A DNA stretch of 64,000 nucleotides from Bradyrhizobium diazoefficiens USDA 110 (GTDB taxonomy: Bacteria > Pseudomonadota > Alphaproteobacteria > Rhizobiales > Xanthobacteraceae). Under the pieces are notes generated by a model. The model was given only the letters and a program-made list of their open reading frames with translations, ran no database searches and had not been told where the DNA came from. The stretch is taken from contig NC_004463.1 in assembly GCF_000011365.1 (NCBI RefSeq), forward strand, positions 8,294,001-8,358,000. The letters are read 5' to 3'. This document shows positions 1 to 7,911 of the stretch, piece after piece (the first letter of the stretch is position 1; the number at the start of each line of letters is the position of its first letter). The position numbers and the translations under genes are program-made.

Positions 1-345
1 GAGGGGCTCGCTGTCCATATCGTCATGGACAACTACGCCACCCACAAGACACCCAAGATCAAAGCGTGGCTCGCTCGCCGGCCGCACTATCATGTCCACT
101 TTACGCCGACTTCAGCGTCATGGATCAATCAGGTCGAGCGTTGGTTCGCCGAGCTCACCAGAAAGCAGATCCAGCGAGGTGTCCACACCTCCGTCAAGCA
201 GCTCGAGGTCGACATCCGCAGCTTCATCGACGTGCACAACAATAACCCGAAGCCCTTCAAATGGACCAAGTCCGCAGACCAGATCTTGGCTTCCGTCAAA
301 CGCTTCTGCCACAAAGCCCAGCAGACTTTATGTGGCGAACTTTAG
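1..345 (+). CDS. IS630-family transposase, C-terminal part (5' end outside window)
   Basis: The reading frame is already open at base 1, so this is the last 114 residues of a longer transposase. It carries the second catalytic aspartate of a DDE nuclease in VMDNYATHK (D10 of the visible part) and the final glutamate in SWINQVERWF (E46), the arrangement typical of IS630-family enzymes that cut and paste into TA sites. The product would act on its own element's ends. Only about ten bases separate its stop from the stop of the convergent gene at 356, so the right end of the element must lie within or beside that gene's 3' end. The TA inside the CTAG at 356-359 is a possible target site. Family assignment is confident; whether the full element is intact cannot be seen. 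Confidence 0.85.
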   Translation, partial: EGLAVHIVMDNYATHKTPKIKAWLARRPHYHVHFTPTSASWINQVERWFAELTRKQIQRGVHTSVKQLEVDIRSFIDVHNNNPKPFKWTKSADQILASVKRFCHKAQQTLCGEL

Positions 346-355
346 ATTCACGTGA

Positions 356-1006
356 CTAGTTCAGCGCACCGTATGTCAGGTCGTCGAATACGGTGACACT
401 GTCGGCCTTGGTCCACAAGCCGATCATGCCGGCGTCCCTGATCGATTCGTCCTCGACCTCGAACATCGGCTTGCCGTCATACATTACCCTGAACAGCTTT
501 CCCGCGAATTCGCAGCGTAGGGAATGCCATTGACCTGATGGCACCGATACCTTGACGCCATAGCCACCTTTCCGGCCGACGATATCGAGCGCGCTGCGAA
601 CACCTTTGATCGTCTTGTAGAGCACGACATTGTCTTCAAGCGCGTTGGCCCGCACGACATAGTAATTGTCGGCATCCTTTGCGCGCCAGACAATACCGGC
701 CGCACGATCCTCGGAGCCTGCGATCGCCTTGAACTTGACCTCGACGAACCCGTTCAGGATGCTGGTGCCGTTCCTGAGCGCCACTGGAAACGTCGCCTGA
801 CCGGATTGTTTCAGGACGTTCGGCTTGCTTGGCGCCGTCGACTCCGCCTCGACCGTCCATTTTGGCTGGCCGCGACCCGTCTTCGTCAGAGTCCAACCTT
901 CGGGCGCTGCGCCGGTTGCTGCGTTGTCAAAATTTACCGTTTCTGCCATCGCGTTTCCTTCCACCGACAATAGGAACAACGCCGCCCCCAAGAGCGCTAC
1001 GCTCAT
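356..1006 (-). CDS. Secreted concanavalin-like/DUF1080-type protein
   Basis: A 216-residue protein with a hydrophobic N-terminal signal (about residues 1-20, ending near AMA) followed by a beta-rich domain resembling the 3-keto-disaccharide hydrolase/LamG-like fold: runs such as VEVKFKAI, AAGIVWRAKDADNYYVVRAN and GLWTKADSVTVFDDL match the usual strand pattern. It is probably exported to the periplasm; no catalytic residues can be assigned. I chose the ATG at 1006 because it begins the signal peptide and lies 15 bases after the stop of the upstream superoxide dismutase on the same strand; a start at 1069 would overlap that gene. The two genes may be one transcript. Its 3' end abuts the IS630-type element, so the last residues might be altered by the insertion. 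Confidence 0.6.
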   Translation of the reverse strand: MSVALLGAALFLLSVEGNAMAETVNFDNAATGAAPEGWTLTKTGRGQPKWTVEAESTAPSKPNVLKQSGQATFPVALRNGTSILNGFVEVKFKAIAGSEDRAAGIVWRAKDADNYYVVRANALEDNVVLYKTIKGVRSALDIVGRKGGYGVKVSVPSGQWHSLRCEFAGKLFRVMYDGKPMFEVEDESIRDAGMIGLWTKADSVTVFDDLTYGALN

Positions 1007-1020
1007 TCTTCGCACGACGT

Positions 1021-1740
1021 CTAAGCTTCCCGCCTGTATTGATCGTAGAGTGTCGCAGCGTTGTCCCATTTGATCGCTTCCATGTAGATGTCGACATACT
1101 TCGCGGCCGCGGCGCCGTAATCCATGTGATAGGCGTGCTCATACATGTCGAGCACCAGCACGGGGCGTCCGCCGGCCAGCGTCGTCGTGTGGTCGGCGGC
1201 CCACTGATTGACCAGCCGCTTGTCGCGCGGTGAGTAGGAAAGAATCACCCAGCCGGAGCCGCCGCCTTCGGCCTTGCCCATGGCGGAGAACTCCGCGCGC
1301 CACCGCTCCATGCTGCCGAAATCGCGCGCGATCGCCTCGGCAAGTGCTGTGCTCGGCTTGCCGGCACCGCCGAGCCCGTCGAAATAGATTTCATGGAGGA
1401 TCATCGAGTTTGACGCGACGAGCTCCTCGCGCTTCAGGCCGTTGATGACGAAGTTCGGAGCTTTCGCGAAGTCGAGCTCGGCGAGTTGCGTTCCGATCGC
1501 GTTCAGTCGCTTTACGGCGCCGACATAGTTGTTCTCGTAGTGACTGACGAGCACCTTCTCCGAGATGCCGGCAATGGATTTCGGATCGAACGGCATCGGC
1601 TTGGACTGGTATGTCATTGGCTTGGCTCCTGTTGGCTGATTGGCTTGCGCAAGGGCTTGCGTCCCCGCGAGTAGTGCGGTCGACGCCGCGGCGGCCCCCA
1701 CGCCCCTGATGAAGTCTCGGCGGTCGGTATTCGTGGTCAT
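1021..1740 (-). CDS. Tat-exported Fe/Mn superoxide dismutase
   Basis: A 239-residue protein with an N-terminal twin-arginine signal (RRDFIRG at 7-13, then an Ala-rich hydrophobic stretch to about 33), so it should be folded and metallated in the cytoplasm and exported. The mature part is a Sod_Fe domain. All four expected metal ligands can be aligned: H67 in LVSHYENNYV, H116 in MILHEIYF, and D198 and H202 in DMYEHAYHMDYG. The second histidine of the usual HHxKHH segment is replaced by Asn. It should dismutate superoxide in the periplasm. The ATG at 1740 follows a good ribosome site (TGGAGGA) and its ATGA overlaps the stop of a possible small ORF upstream. The frame stays open further upstream, but that stretch shows no domain. 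Confidence 0.85.
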   Translation of the reverse strand: MTTNTDRRDFIRGVGAAAASTALLAGTQALAQANQPTGAKPMTYQSKPMPFDPKSIAGISEKVLVSHYENNYVGAVKRLNAIGTQLAELDFAKAPNFVINGLKREELVASNSMILHEIYFDGLGGAGKPSTALAEAIARDFGSMERWRAEFSAMGKAEGGGSGWVILSYSPRDKRLVNQWAADHTTTLAGGRPVLVLDMYEHAYHMDYGAAAAKYVDIYMEAIKWDNAATLYDQYRREA

Positions 1741-1967
1741 GAAGTCCTCCACTTGATCGTCGTCCCCAACGTCCCCCGCGTACTCGCTAGCTCTTGGTGC
1801 TCGCCGTCTTGTCGCGTGCGCAAATAGACCGCGCGGTCCTCGTCGATACGGACATCGACGAGGCCGGCGCGCTGGCGGCACCAATTGACGGGACAATTTC
1901 TGTGATGAGATCGAGATGAAAGCAGACATGCAGCGTCCTTGGTGACCAGGACGCGATACTTGGGCAT
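1737..1967 (-). CDS. Possible small hypothetical protein coupled to the superoxide dismutase
   Basis: A 76-codon frame beginning MPKYRVLVTKDAA and ending in an ATGA overlap with the start of the superoxide dismutase, an arrangement typical of translational coupling. It contains three cysteines and a segment VDVRIDEDRAVYLRTR that looks protein-like, but the middle is not convincing and no family is recognised. In DNA this GC-rich all frames tend to stay open, so the overlap could be chance. Low confidence. Confidence 0.3.
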   Translation of the reverse strand: MPKYRVLVTKDAACLLSSRSHHRNCPVNWCRQRAGLVDVRIDEDRAVYLRTRQDGEHQELASTRGTLGTTIKWRTS

Positions 1968-2152
1968 GTCGCCTCGCGGGGAGATCGCAGATCCCCGTGC
2001 CTCGAATTAAGCGCCTGCCGGCGGCAGTGTCAATCTGCTGCGCGACGCCGCCGGGGTGACGATTTCTTGAAGAAGGTTCCGACCTTGTCGCGCACCGGGC
2101 CGTTTCGGTATTGTCCGTGCGCCTCCCGCAAAGATCCCAAAGGAGCGAGCCA

Positions 2153-2884
2153 ATGAGCCTCAAAGCCGTCGTCTTCGACGCCTACGGAACGCTCTACGAC
2201 ATCCAGTCGGTCGCTGACATCACCGAGGATGCGTTTCCGGGCTACGGCGAGATCATCACGCAGGTCTGGCGCATCAAGCAGCTCGAATACACCTGGTTGC
2301 GCTCTCTGATGCAGCGCTACCAGGACTTTGACGCGGTCACGCGCGACTCACTCGCCTATACGCTGCGCATCCTTGGGCTCGCTTATGAGCGCGAGGAATT
2401 CGAGCGCGTGATCGAAAAGTATCTGCATCTCGATCTCTATCCGGATGCAACAAGCGCGCTTGCGGCCTTGAAGCCCCGACAACTCGCCATCCTCTCCAAC
2501 GGCAGTCCGGACATGCTGAACGGGCTCGTGCGCAACACCAAGCTTGACCGCCTGCTCGATGCCACCATCAGTGTCGATGCCAAGAAGGTCTTCAAGCCGA
2601 GCCCGGCGGCCTATGAGCTGATCGGCGAGGTGCTCGGCACCGCGCCGGACGAGGTTCTGTTCGTCTCCTCCAATCCCTGGGACGTGGCGGGCGCGAAGTC
2701 GTATGGCTTGAACGTCGCATGGATCGAGCGGGTGACGCCCGAGGCGATGGCGCTGGCTTGCGTCGAGAACGAACTCGTGGCACCGCTGACGATGTTCAAG
2801 GCGATCCGCACCCAGATGGACGAGCTTGGCTTTGCGCCGGACCACCGCGTCCGCGCACTCTCCGAGCTGCCAAGTATCATCTGA
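2153..2884 (+). CDS. L-2-haloacid dehalogenase (type II)
   Basis: A 243-residue cytosolic HAD-superfamily enzyme. The type II haloacid dehalogenase residues are present with the usual spacing: nucleophile D9 and T13 in VVFDAYGTLYD, R40 in WRIKQLEYTW, S115-N116 in LSNGSPD, K148 in FKPSPAAY with Y154, and S172, N174 and D177 in VSSNPWD. These match the active site of enzymes that hydrolyse L-2-haloalkanoates to D-2-hydroxyacids through an aspartyl ester (EC 3.8.1.2). The ATG at 2153 follows AAAGGAGCGAG and begins the family N-terminus; an in-frame start at 2111 has no such site. It sits 31 bases before the YbaK-like gene. The real physiological substrate in soil may differ. Confidence 0.9.
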   Translation: MSLKAVVFDAYGTLYDIQSVADITEDAFPGYGEIITQVWRIKQLEYTWLRSLMQRYQDFDAVTRDSLAYTLRILGLAYEREEFERVIEKYLHLDLYPDATSALAALKPRQLAILSNGSPDMLNGLVRNTKLDRLLDATISVDAKKVFKPSPAAYELIGEVLGTAPDEVLFVSSNPWDVAGAKSYGLNVAWIERVTPEAMALACVENELVAPLTMFKAIRTQMDELGFAPDHRVRALSELPSII

Positions 2885-2915
2885 GGTAGGTACGCCGCCC
2901 GCCCGTGAGACTGGA

Positions 2916-3383
2916 ATGAGCCTGGAATCCGTTCGCGCCTTCTTCGCCGAGAAAGCCCCCGACATCTCCGTCATTGAATCCCCGATCAGCTCCGCGACCG
3001 TGGCGCTGGCGGCCGAGGCCTATGGTGTCGAGCCGGGGCGAATCGCCAAGACGCTGTCGTTGCGGATCGGCGAGCGCGTCATCCTGATCGTCGCCGCCGG
3101 CACCTCGCGCATGGACAACAAGAAGGTGAAGACGCAGTTCGGCGGCAAGCCGAAGATGCTGGGGCTGGAAGAGGTCGCCGAGATCACCGGCCACGAGGTC
3201 GGCGGCGTCTGTCCGTTCGGACTGAAGGCGCCGCTGCCGGTCTATTGCGACGTATCGCTGAAGGCGTTCGACGTGGTGGTGCCGGCCGCAGGCTCGACTC
3301 ACAGCGCGGTGCGCATCACGCCCGAGCGGATGGCCGAGCTGACCGCGGCCGAATGGATCGATGTCTGCGAAATCAGGCCTTAA
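2916..3383 (+). CDS. YbaK/ProX-type aminoacyl-tRNA deacylase domain protein
   Basis: A 155-residue single-domain protein of the YbaK/aaRS-associated family, which hydrolyses mischarged aminoacyl-tRNAs (for example Cys-tRNA-Pro or Ala-tRNA-Pro) in the cytosol. Family marks are the N-terminal EAYGVEPGRIAKTLSLR segment with its lysine, the AAGTSRMDNKKVK stretch, GVCPFGL in the middle and the C-terminal GSTHSAVRITPERM. Start at ATG 2916, 31 bases after the dehalogenase stop, with only a weak ribosome site; an earlier in-frame start at 2826 would overlap the dehalogenase and adds no conserved sequence. Which tRNA it edits cannot be told from sequence. Confidence 0.85.
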   Translation: MSLESVRAFFAEKAPDISVIESPISSATVALAAEAYGVEPGRIAKTLSLRIGERVILIVAAGTSRMDNKKVKTQFGGKPKMLGLEEVAEITGHEVGGVCPFGLKAPLPVYCDVSLKAFDVVVPAAGSTHSAVRITPERMAELTAAEWIDVCEIRP

Positions 3384-3389
3384 GAGACG

Positions 3390-3734
3390 TTAATCGTCCT
3401 CATCGTAAGGCCGCGGCTGCGGGGGCGGCGGCGCAGCATTGTAGCGCGGTGGCGGCACCGCCCGCCCTCGCGGGACCGGCTGCTGCGGCTGCATCTGGTT
3501 GTTGGATTGGAACACCGCACGGCAGGCGCTGGAGAGCTGGGGCGTGTTCTGCTGCAAGCAAGCCGTGATGCGGCTCACGTCCGGAATCTGGTCGCTGCAC
3601 AGGCGCCACACATCCGGTGTGCAGGCCATCTGCTGTTCCATGGTTCCGCGATATTCTTCGGCGAATGCTGCGCCTTGCGCGACGATGCCGCCAATCGCGA
3701 GCGCCACACCCAGCGCAATCCGCTCTGTTCGCAT
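3390..3734 (-). CDS. Secreted Cys-containing, Pro-rich hypothetical protein
   Basis: A 114-residue protein with a signal peptide (MRTERIALGVALAIGGIVAQ, cleavage near AFA), a short domain with four cysteines (ACTPDVWRLC, ITACLQQN, LSSACRAVF) spaced as in cysteine-rich GLG1-like repeats, and a Pro/Gln/Arg-rich tail ending YDEDD. The four cysteines probably form two disulfides in the periplasm. The ATG at 3734 follows GGAAGGAAT; the longer frame to 3776 lacks a signal at its start. Small proteins of this kind are common in Bradyrhizobium-type genomes, and their role is unknown. It converges with the YbaK-like gene, with stops seven bases apart. Confidence 0.7.
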   Translation of the reverse strand: MRTERIALGVALAIGGIVAQGAAFAEEYRGTMEQQMACTPDVWRLCSDQIPDVSRITACLQQNTPQLSSACRAVFQSNNQMQPQQPVPRGRAVPPPRYNAAPPPPQPRPYDEDD

Positions 3735-3830
3735 GTCTCGATTCCTTCCAGAGTTTCTCGAATTCTCATCAATCAATGAGACACGGGCAGGTTCTGGACG
3801 AACAAAAAAATGTGAAGGTCCGGCCGGAAC

Positions 3831-4817
3831 CTACTCCACCCGGCCGATCTTCTTCACCGCCGTGATCAGGCGCGCACTGTCGTCGGCGACGAAACGCGAG
3901 AACTCCGGCGCGTCCTGATAGGCGACGAGACTGCCGGAGGCCTCGAAGGACTTGAGGACCTCCGGACTCGCCATCACCTGCGCCATGGCCTCGCGCAGCC
4001 GGGTCGCGATCGGCGCGGGAAGAGAGCTCTGTGCAAAGAGCCCGGCCCATATGTACATCTCGACATCCTTGTAGCCGAGCTCCTGGAAGGTCGGCACGTC
4101 GGGGAAGCTCGCGATGCGTCGCGCACCGCAATTGCCGAGCACGCGCAGCTTGCCGTCGTCGACCTGCGGCTTCAGCGTGCCGGGCGCGGCCGCGATTGCC
4201 TGCACGGTGCCGCTGAGCAACGCGGTGAGCGCGGGACCGGCGCCGCGGAACGGCACGTGCAGCAGCTTGATGCCGGCGCTGTTCGCAAACATCTCCATCG
4301 CCACATGTAGCGTGCCGTACGGCCCGGACGAGCCATAAGTGATCTGGCCCGGCCGCTTCTTCGCGTCCTCGATGAAATCCTGCGCGGTCTTCCATGGCGC
4401 CGAGACCGGCACCGCGAGCAGCGTGGGATCGGCGAGCACGCGCGCGATCGGCATGAACTGCGAGACTTCGTAGGCGACGGGACGGTCGAACAGCCGGTCG
4501 GCCTCCGGCAGCACCGCGAGCGACGAAAGGGTCATCAGCAGCGTGTAACCATCCGGCTCGGCGCGCGCCGCCGCGGCATTGCCGACCGATCCGCCGCCGC
4601 CGCCGGCCCGGTTGTCGACGATCACGGGCTTGCCGAGGATCCGCTCCAGCGCCATGGCCACGGGGCGCGCGGCGAGATCGGCCTGGCCGCCGGCCGGAAA
4701 CGGCACGATCATGGTGATGTTGCGGGCCGGATAGCCCTGCGCGAGCGCCTGGTCCGGTAACGCAGCCCGCAACAACGGCAATGCCGCAACCGCGCGCAAG
4801 AGATCGCGTCGATCCAT
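3831..4817 (-). CDS. Tripartite tricarboxylate transporter substrate-binding protein (TctC/Bug family)
   Basis: A 328-residue periplasmic binding protein. It has an N-terminal signal with paired arginines (MDRRDLLRAVAALPLL), then the Bug/TctC fold: ITMIVPFPAGGQADLAARP near the ligand loop, IVDNRAGGGGGSVGNAA, YGSSGPYGTLHVAMEMF and HVPFRGAGPALTALLSG. Such proteins capture carboxylates or aromatic acids, but no TctA/TctB membrane genes are in this window, as is common for orphan Bug proteins. The ATG at 4817 follows AGGGGGAGGGACC. It is a single gene here, with upstream space to the small gene at 4966. The ligand cannot be deduced. Confidence 0.88.
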   Translation of the reverse strand: MDRRDLLRAVAALPLLRAALPDQALAQGYPARNITMIVPFPAGGQADLAARPVAMALERILGKPVIVDNRAGGGGGSVGNAAAARAEPDGYTLLMTLSSLAVLPEADRLFDRPVAYEVSQFMPIARVLADPTLLAVPVSAPWKTAQDFIEDAKKRPGQITYGSSGPYGTLHVAMEMFANSAGIKLLHVPFRGAGPALTALLSGTVQAIAAAPGTLKPQVDDGKLRVLGNCGARRIASFPDVPTFQELGYKDVEMYIWAGLFAQSSLPAPIATRLREAMAQVMASPEVLKSFEASGSLVAYQDAPEFSRFVADDSARLITAVKKIGRVE

Positions 4818-4965
4818 GGTGGTCCCTCCCCCTGATTTTCTTTGTTTCGGCGGCCAGCCTAGCGCGGCGATCGGCAAGAACAAGACGTTTACGAAGTGTT
4901 AACCATGTTCGGTCCGGCCCGGAACGCATCCCCGGACCGGCTGTTGCCCTTCCAGGGAGTGAGTG

Positions 4966-5223
4966 ATGCGCAATCTTCAAACCATTGACGTCGCGTTGGA
5001 CGAGATGCTGGTCAATCTCGCGGCGATCGTGCTGCGGCTGTCAAAGCCCGAGGTGACGCGAACCCCGGAAGCGCGGCGCGCATTGGCGCAATCGGTCCAC
5101 CAATACGCGGTCTGCGCGGCACGCTCGACGGACCCGCGCGTCCACGAATTGAAATCCGAACTGGAGGGGACGCTGAAGCCGAGCCTGCGCATCGTCGCGA
5201 TCAACGGCGTGAAGGTGTCGTAG
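4966..5223 (+). CDS. Small hypothetical protein (85 aa)
   Basis: A short helical protein with no signal peptide or membrane segment. It starts at ATG 4966, immediately after a GTG codon in the same frame, with CAGGGAG as a plausible ribosome site. Its stop touches the stop of the convergent LysR gene at 5224. The sequence (DVALDEMLVNLAAIVLRL, then a basic, Ala-rich helix) looks like an ordinary folded protein, but I recognise no family or function. Confidence 0.5.
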   Translation: MRNLQTIDVALDEMLVNLAAIVLRLSKPEVTRTPEARRALAQSVHQYAVCAARSTDPRVHELKSELEGTLKPSLRIVAINGVKVS

Positions 5224-6159
5224 TCAGACCGTCTTCGCCTTCGCGCGCGTCCGCCGCCTGCACGTGCCCGGCAGCTTTGCCGCGAGAAAATCGGCGAGCG
5301 CTTCGACGCGTGCGGGGCGCGGGCCGCCGGGCGGCGTCACCAGGTGCACGGCGCCTTCGGCCTGCTTCCAGTCCTTCAGGATCACCTCGACCTCGCCGGA
5401 GGAGATGGCCTCGCCGACGATGAATTCGGGAAGCTCGGCGATGCCGAGGCCGGCGATCAGCGCCGGCATCACCGCTTCACCGTTGTTGACGCGAAGCTGC
5501 CCGCCCGGACGCACGCTTGCCTGCTCGCCGGCGGAATTGGTGTAGTGCCAGACATTGGGCGTGGAGAGATAGGCGTAGCTGAAGCATTTGTGCTCGGCCA
5601 GATGCATCGGATGCGTCGGGCGGCCGTGACGCTTGAGGTAGGACGGCGCCGCCACCGTGAAGCGCGGCATGGTGAACAGCCGCCGCGCGATCAGCGAGGA
5701 ATCCGGCAGCCGCGCGATCCGCACCGCCATGTCAAAACCCTCGCCGATCAGGTCGATGGTCGCATCGCTCAGATGCAGATCGACCGAGACTTCCGGATAG
5801 GTCTCGAAGAACTCCGGCAGCAGCGGCGCCACCGCCTTGATCCCGAACGTCATGGGCACGGCGAGCCGCACGAGGCCGCGCGGCGCCACCGATTGCGCCA
5901 GCGCCTCGTTCTCCGCCGCCTCGCCATCGACGAGCAGGCGCGTCGCGCGCTCGGCGAGCTTGTGCCCGGCATCGGTCAGCGCGAGCCGGCGCGAGGTGCG
6001 GTTGAACAGCCGGGCGCCGAGCCGCTCCTCCAGCCGGGTGACGGCCTTCGACACCGTCGCCTTGGACATCGCGAGCTCGCTCGCGGCCCCCGCAAACGAC
6101 CGTAATTCCACGACTTTTGCGAAAATCGCGAGCGCCTCGAAATCGGGGAGTTTTGCCAT
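5224..6159 (-). CDS. LysR-family transcriptional regulator
   Basis: A 311-residue regulator with an N-terminal winged helix-turn-helix (about residues 8-65, FAGAASELAMSKATVSKAV as recognition region) and a C-terminal periplasmic-binding-like effector domain (about 92-295), close to the CrgA/YafC-like group (RLFNRTSRRLALTDAG). It is divergent from the SDR-pirin-WrbA genes, and the 117-bp gap carries a palindrome and a direct repeat, so it probably controls them and itself. The effector may be a quinone or an electrophile, inferred only from the neighbours. The basic tail (RRRTRAKAK) is unusual but short. Confidence 0.92.
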   Translation of the reverse strand: MAKLPDFEALAIFAKVVELRSFAGAASELAMSKATVSKAVTRLEERLGARLFNRTSRRLALTDAGHKLAERATRLLVDGEAAENEALAQSVAPRGLVRLAVPMTFGIKAVAPLLPEFFETYPEVSVDLHLSDATIDLIGEGFDMAVRIARLPDSSLIARRLFTMPRFTVAAPSYLKRHGRPTHPMHLAEHKCFSYAYLSTPNVWHYTNSAGEQASVRPGGQLRVNNGEAVMPALIAGLGIAELPEFIVGEAISSGEVEVILKDWKQAEGAVHLVTPPGGPRPARVEALADFLAAKLPGTCRRRTRAKAKTV

Positions 6160-6180
6160 GGGAGCGGGTCCGTCAGGAGT

Positions 6181-6264
6181 AATTCAGGAAACAATGCGTT
6201 TCAACAGTTTCTATTTCTATACCACAGGCGGAGGCTTATCCAAGCGTCATCAGAAATTCAGGAA
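6181..6264. promoter_or_regulatory. Candidate LysR operator in the divergent gap
   Basis: Between the LysR start (6159) and the SDR start (6277) there is a perfect 15-bp inverted repeat GAAAC-N5-GTTTC at 6188-6202 and a ten-base direct repeat AATTCAGGAA at 6181-6190 and 6255-6264. LysR regulators usually bind short palindromes in divergent gaps, so these are candidate sites; the assignment is inference. Confidence 0.4.
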
Positions 6265-6276
6265 TGGAGAAATCCA

Positions 6277-7029
6277 ATGACCAAGAAGCTCTCAGGCAAG
6301 GTTGCCCTCGTCACCGGCGGTTCGCGCGGCATCGGCGCAGCCTCAGCCCGCGCGCTCGCCGATGAAGGCGCGGATGTCGCCATCAGCTACGTCGCCTCGC
6401 CCGACAAGGCCGAAGCGGTCGTCACGGAGTTGAAGGCCAGGGGCGTCAAGGCTCGCGCTTTCAAAGCCGACCAGGCCTCGGCCAAGGACGTCACCAAGCT
6501 CGTCAACGACGTCGCCAAGGAATTCGGCCATCTCGATATCCTCGTCAACAATGCCGGCGTCGCCGCGGGCGGCGCGACCGACGATGCCAAGGCCGACACC
6601 GACGCGCTGGAACGCCAGGACCAGGTCAACGTGCATGGCGTGATCGCGGCGATCCGCGCCGCCTCGCAGCTGATGGGCGAAGGCGGCCGCATCGTCACGG
6701 TCGGCTCGATGCTGGCCGACCGCGCCTCGTTCCCCGGCCTTGCCGACTACGTCGCCACCAAGGCGGCCGTGGTCGGGTACACCAAGGGCGCGGCGCGCGA
6801 CCTCGGCCCGCGCGGCATCACCGTCAACGTCGTGCAGCCCGGCTCGATCAACACCGACATGAACCCGGACGACGACCGCGACTTCGCGGAAGCCCAGCGC
6901 AAGCAGCACGCGCTCCAACGCTTCGGCCGCCCCGAGGAAGTCGCCGCCGGCGTTGTCTTCCTCGCAAGCCCGGAGGCCTCTTTCGTCACCGGCACCGTGC
7001 TCAATGTCGACGGCGGGTTTGGCGCGTAA
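6277..7029 (+). CDS. SDR-family oxidoreductase (FabG-like)
   Basis: A 250-residue classical short-chain dehydrogenase. It has the Rossmann motif VTGGSRGIG (12-20), NNAG (91-94), and the catalytic S144, Y158 and K162 (GSMLADRAS, DYVATK). The second half (VNVVQPGSINTDMNP and the final FVTGTVLNVDGGFGA) is typical of 3-oxoacyl-ACP-reductase-like enzymes that use NADP(H). It is first in a likely operon with pirin (36 bp later) and then WrbA. Lipid synthesis is unlikely in this setting; a quinone- or carbonyl-reducing role fits the neighbours. The substrate is unknown. Confidence 0.9.
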   Translation: MTKKLSGKVALVTGGSRGIGAASARALADEGADVAISYVASPDKAEAVVTELKARGVKARAFKADQASAKDVTKLVNDVAKEFGHLDILVNNAGVAAGGATDDAKADTDALERQDQVNVHGVIAAIRAASQLMGEGGRIVTVGSMLADRASFPGLADYVATKAAVVGYTKGAARDLGPRGITVNVVQPGSINTDMNPDDDRDFAEAQRKQHALQRFGRPEEVAAGVVFLASPEASFVTGTVLNVDGGFGA

Positions 7030-7065
7030 CGCCAAACCCCTCCCCTCCAGTCAGGACCCACTTCC

Positions 7066-7764
7066 ATGATCGAACTCAGACCTTTCGCAAAGCTCGGCGG
7101 CGCCGACCACGGCTGGCTCAAGGCCAAGCATCACTTCTCCTTCGCTAGCCACTACGACCCGAACAACATGGGTCACGGCTCCTTAAGGGTGTGGAACGAC
7201 GACGAGATCGCGCCGAACACGGGCTTTCCCGCCCATCCCCATGCCAACATGGAAATCATCACCTATGTGCGCGAGGGCGCGATCACCCACCAGGACAACC
7301 TCGGCAACGAGGGACGCACCGAGGCGGGCGACGTGCAGGTGATGAGCGCCGGCAGCGGCATCCGTCACTCCGAGTACAATCTCGAGCCGAGCAAGACCCG
7401 GATCTTCCAGATCTGGATCGAGCCTGTGGCGCGCGGCGGCCAGCCGACCTGGGGCTCGAAGCCGTTCCCGAAAGGGGATCGCTCCGGCAAGCTCGTCACC
7501 ATCGCGAGCGGCTTCAAGGACGACACGGAAGCACTGCCGATCCGCGCCGATGCGCGGGTGCTCGCCACCACGTTGAAGGCCGGCGAAAGCGCGGAGTACG
7601 AGCCGCAGAAGTTGCGGCATCTCTACCTCGTGCCCGCGGCAGGCTCGGTCGAGATCAACGGCGTGCGCGTCAACGCCCGCGACGGCGCCGCGATCCGCGA
7701 CGAGAGCAGGTTGAAGATCACGGCGCTCGAAGATTCCGAGCTCGTGCTCGTCGACGCGGCCTAG
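7066..7764 (+). CDS. Pirin-family bicupin protein
   Basis: A 232-residue pirin/YhhW-like protein with two cupin domains. The N-terminal cupin retains the four metal ligands known from pirins: H57 and H59 (AHPHANME), H101 and E103 (IRHSEYN). Members of this family can act as quercetin 2,3-dioxygenases or as redox-sensing iron proteins. Position between an SDR and WrbA supports a role in flavonoid or quinone handling, which would suit a rhizosphere bacterium, but this is inference. The stop is followed by a palindromic repeat. Confidence 0.9.
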   Translation: MIELRPFAKLGGADHGWLKAKHHFSFASHYDPNNMGHGSLRVWNDDEIAPNTGFPAHPHANMEIITYVREGAITHQDNLGNEGRTEAGDVQVMSAGSGIRHSEYNLEPSKTRIFQIWIEPVARGGQPTWGSKPFPKGDRSGKLVTIASGFKDDTEALPIRADARVLATTLKAGESAEYEPQKLRHLYLVPAAGSVEINGVRVNARDGAAIRDESRLKITALEDSELVLVDAA

Positions 7765-7786
7765 CGGCGGCGAGCTGCATCATCTT

Positions 7787-7870
7787 CCGTCATTCCGGGA
7801 TGGCGCGAAGCGCCAGACCCTGAATCTCGAGGTTCCGGGTTCGATGCTTTGCATCGCCCCGGAACGACGG
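7787..7870. repeat. Dispersed palindromic element, family A (copy 1)
   Basis: An 84-bp intergenic element with imperfect inverted ends, CCGTCATTCCGGG at the left and CCCCGGAACGACGG at the right. It contains an inner hairpin CGATGC-TTT-GCATCG (7842-7856) and a GGCGC/GCGCC stem. It lies between the pirin and wrbA genes. Related copies are at 43489-43574, 52857-52986 and 57446-57551. Confidence 0.8.
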
Positions 7871-7911
7871 AGCAATCACGAACACTCACTGATCACCCAA
7901 CGGAGACCACC

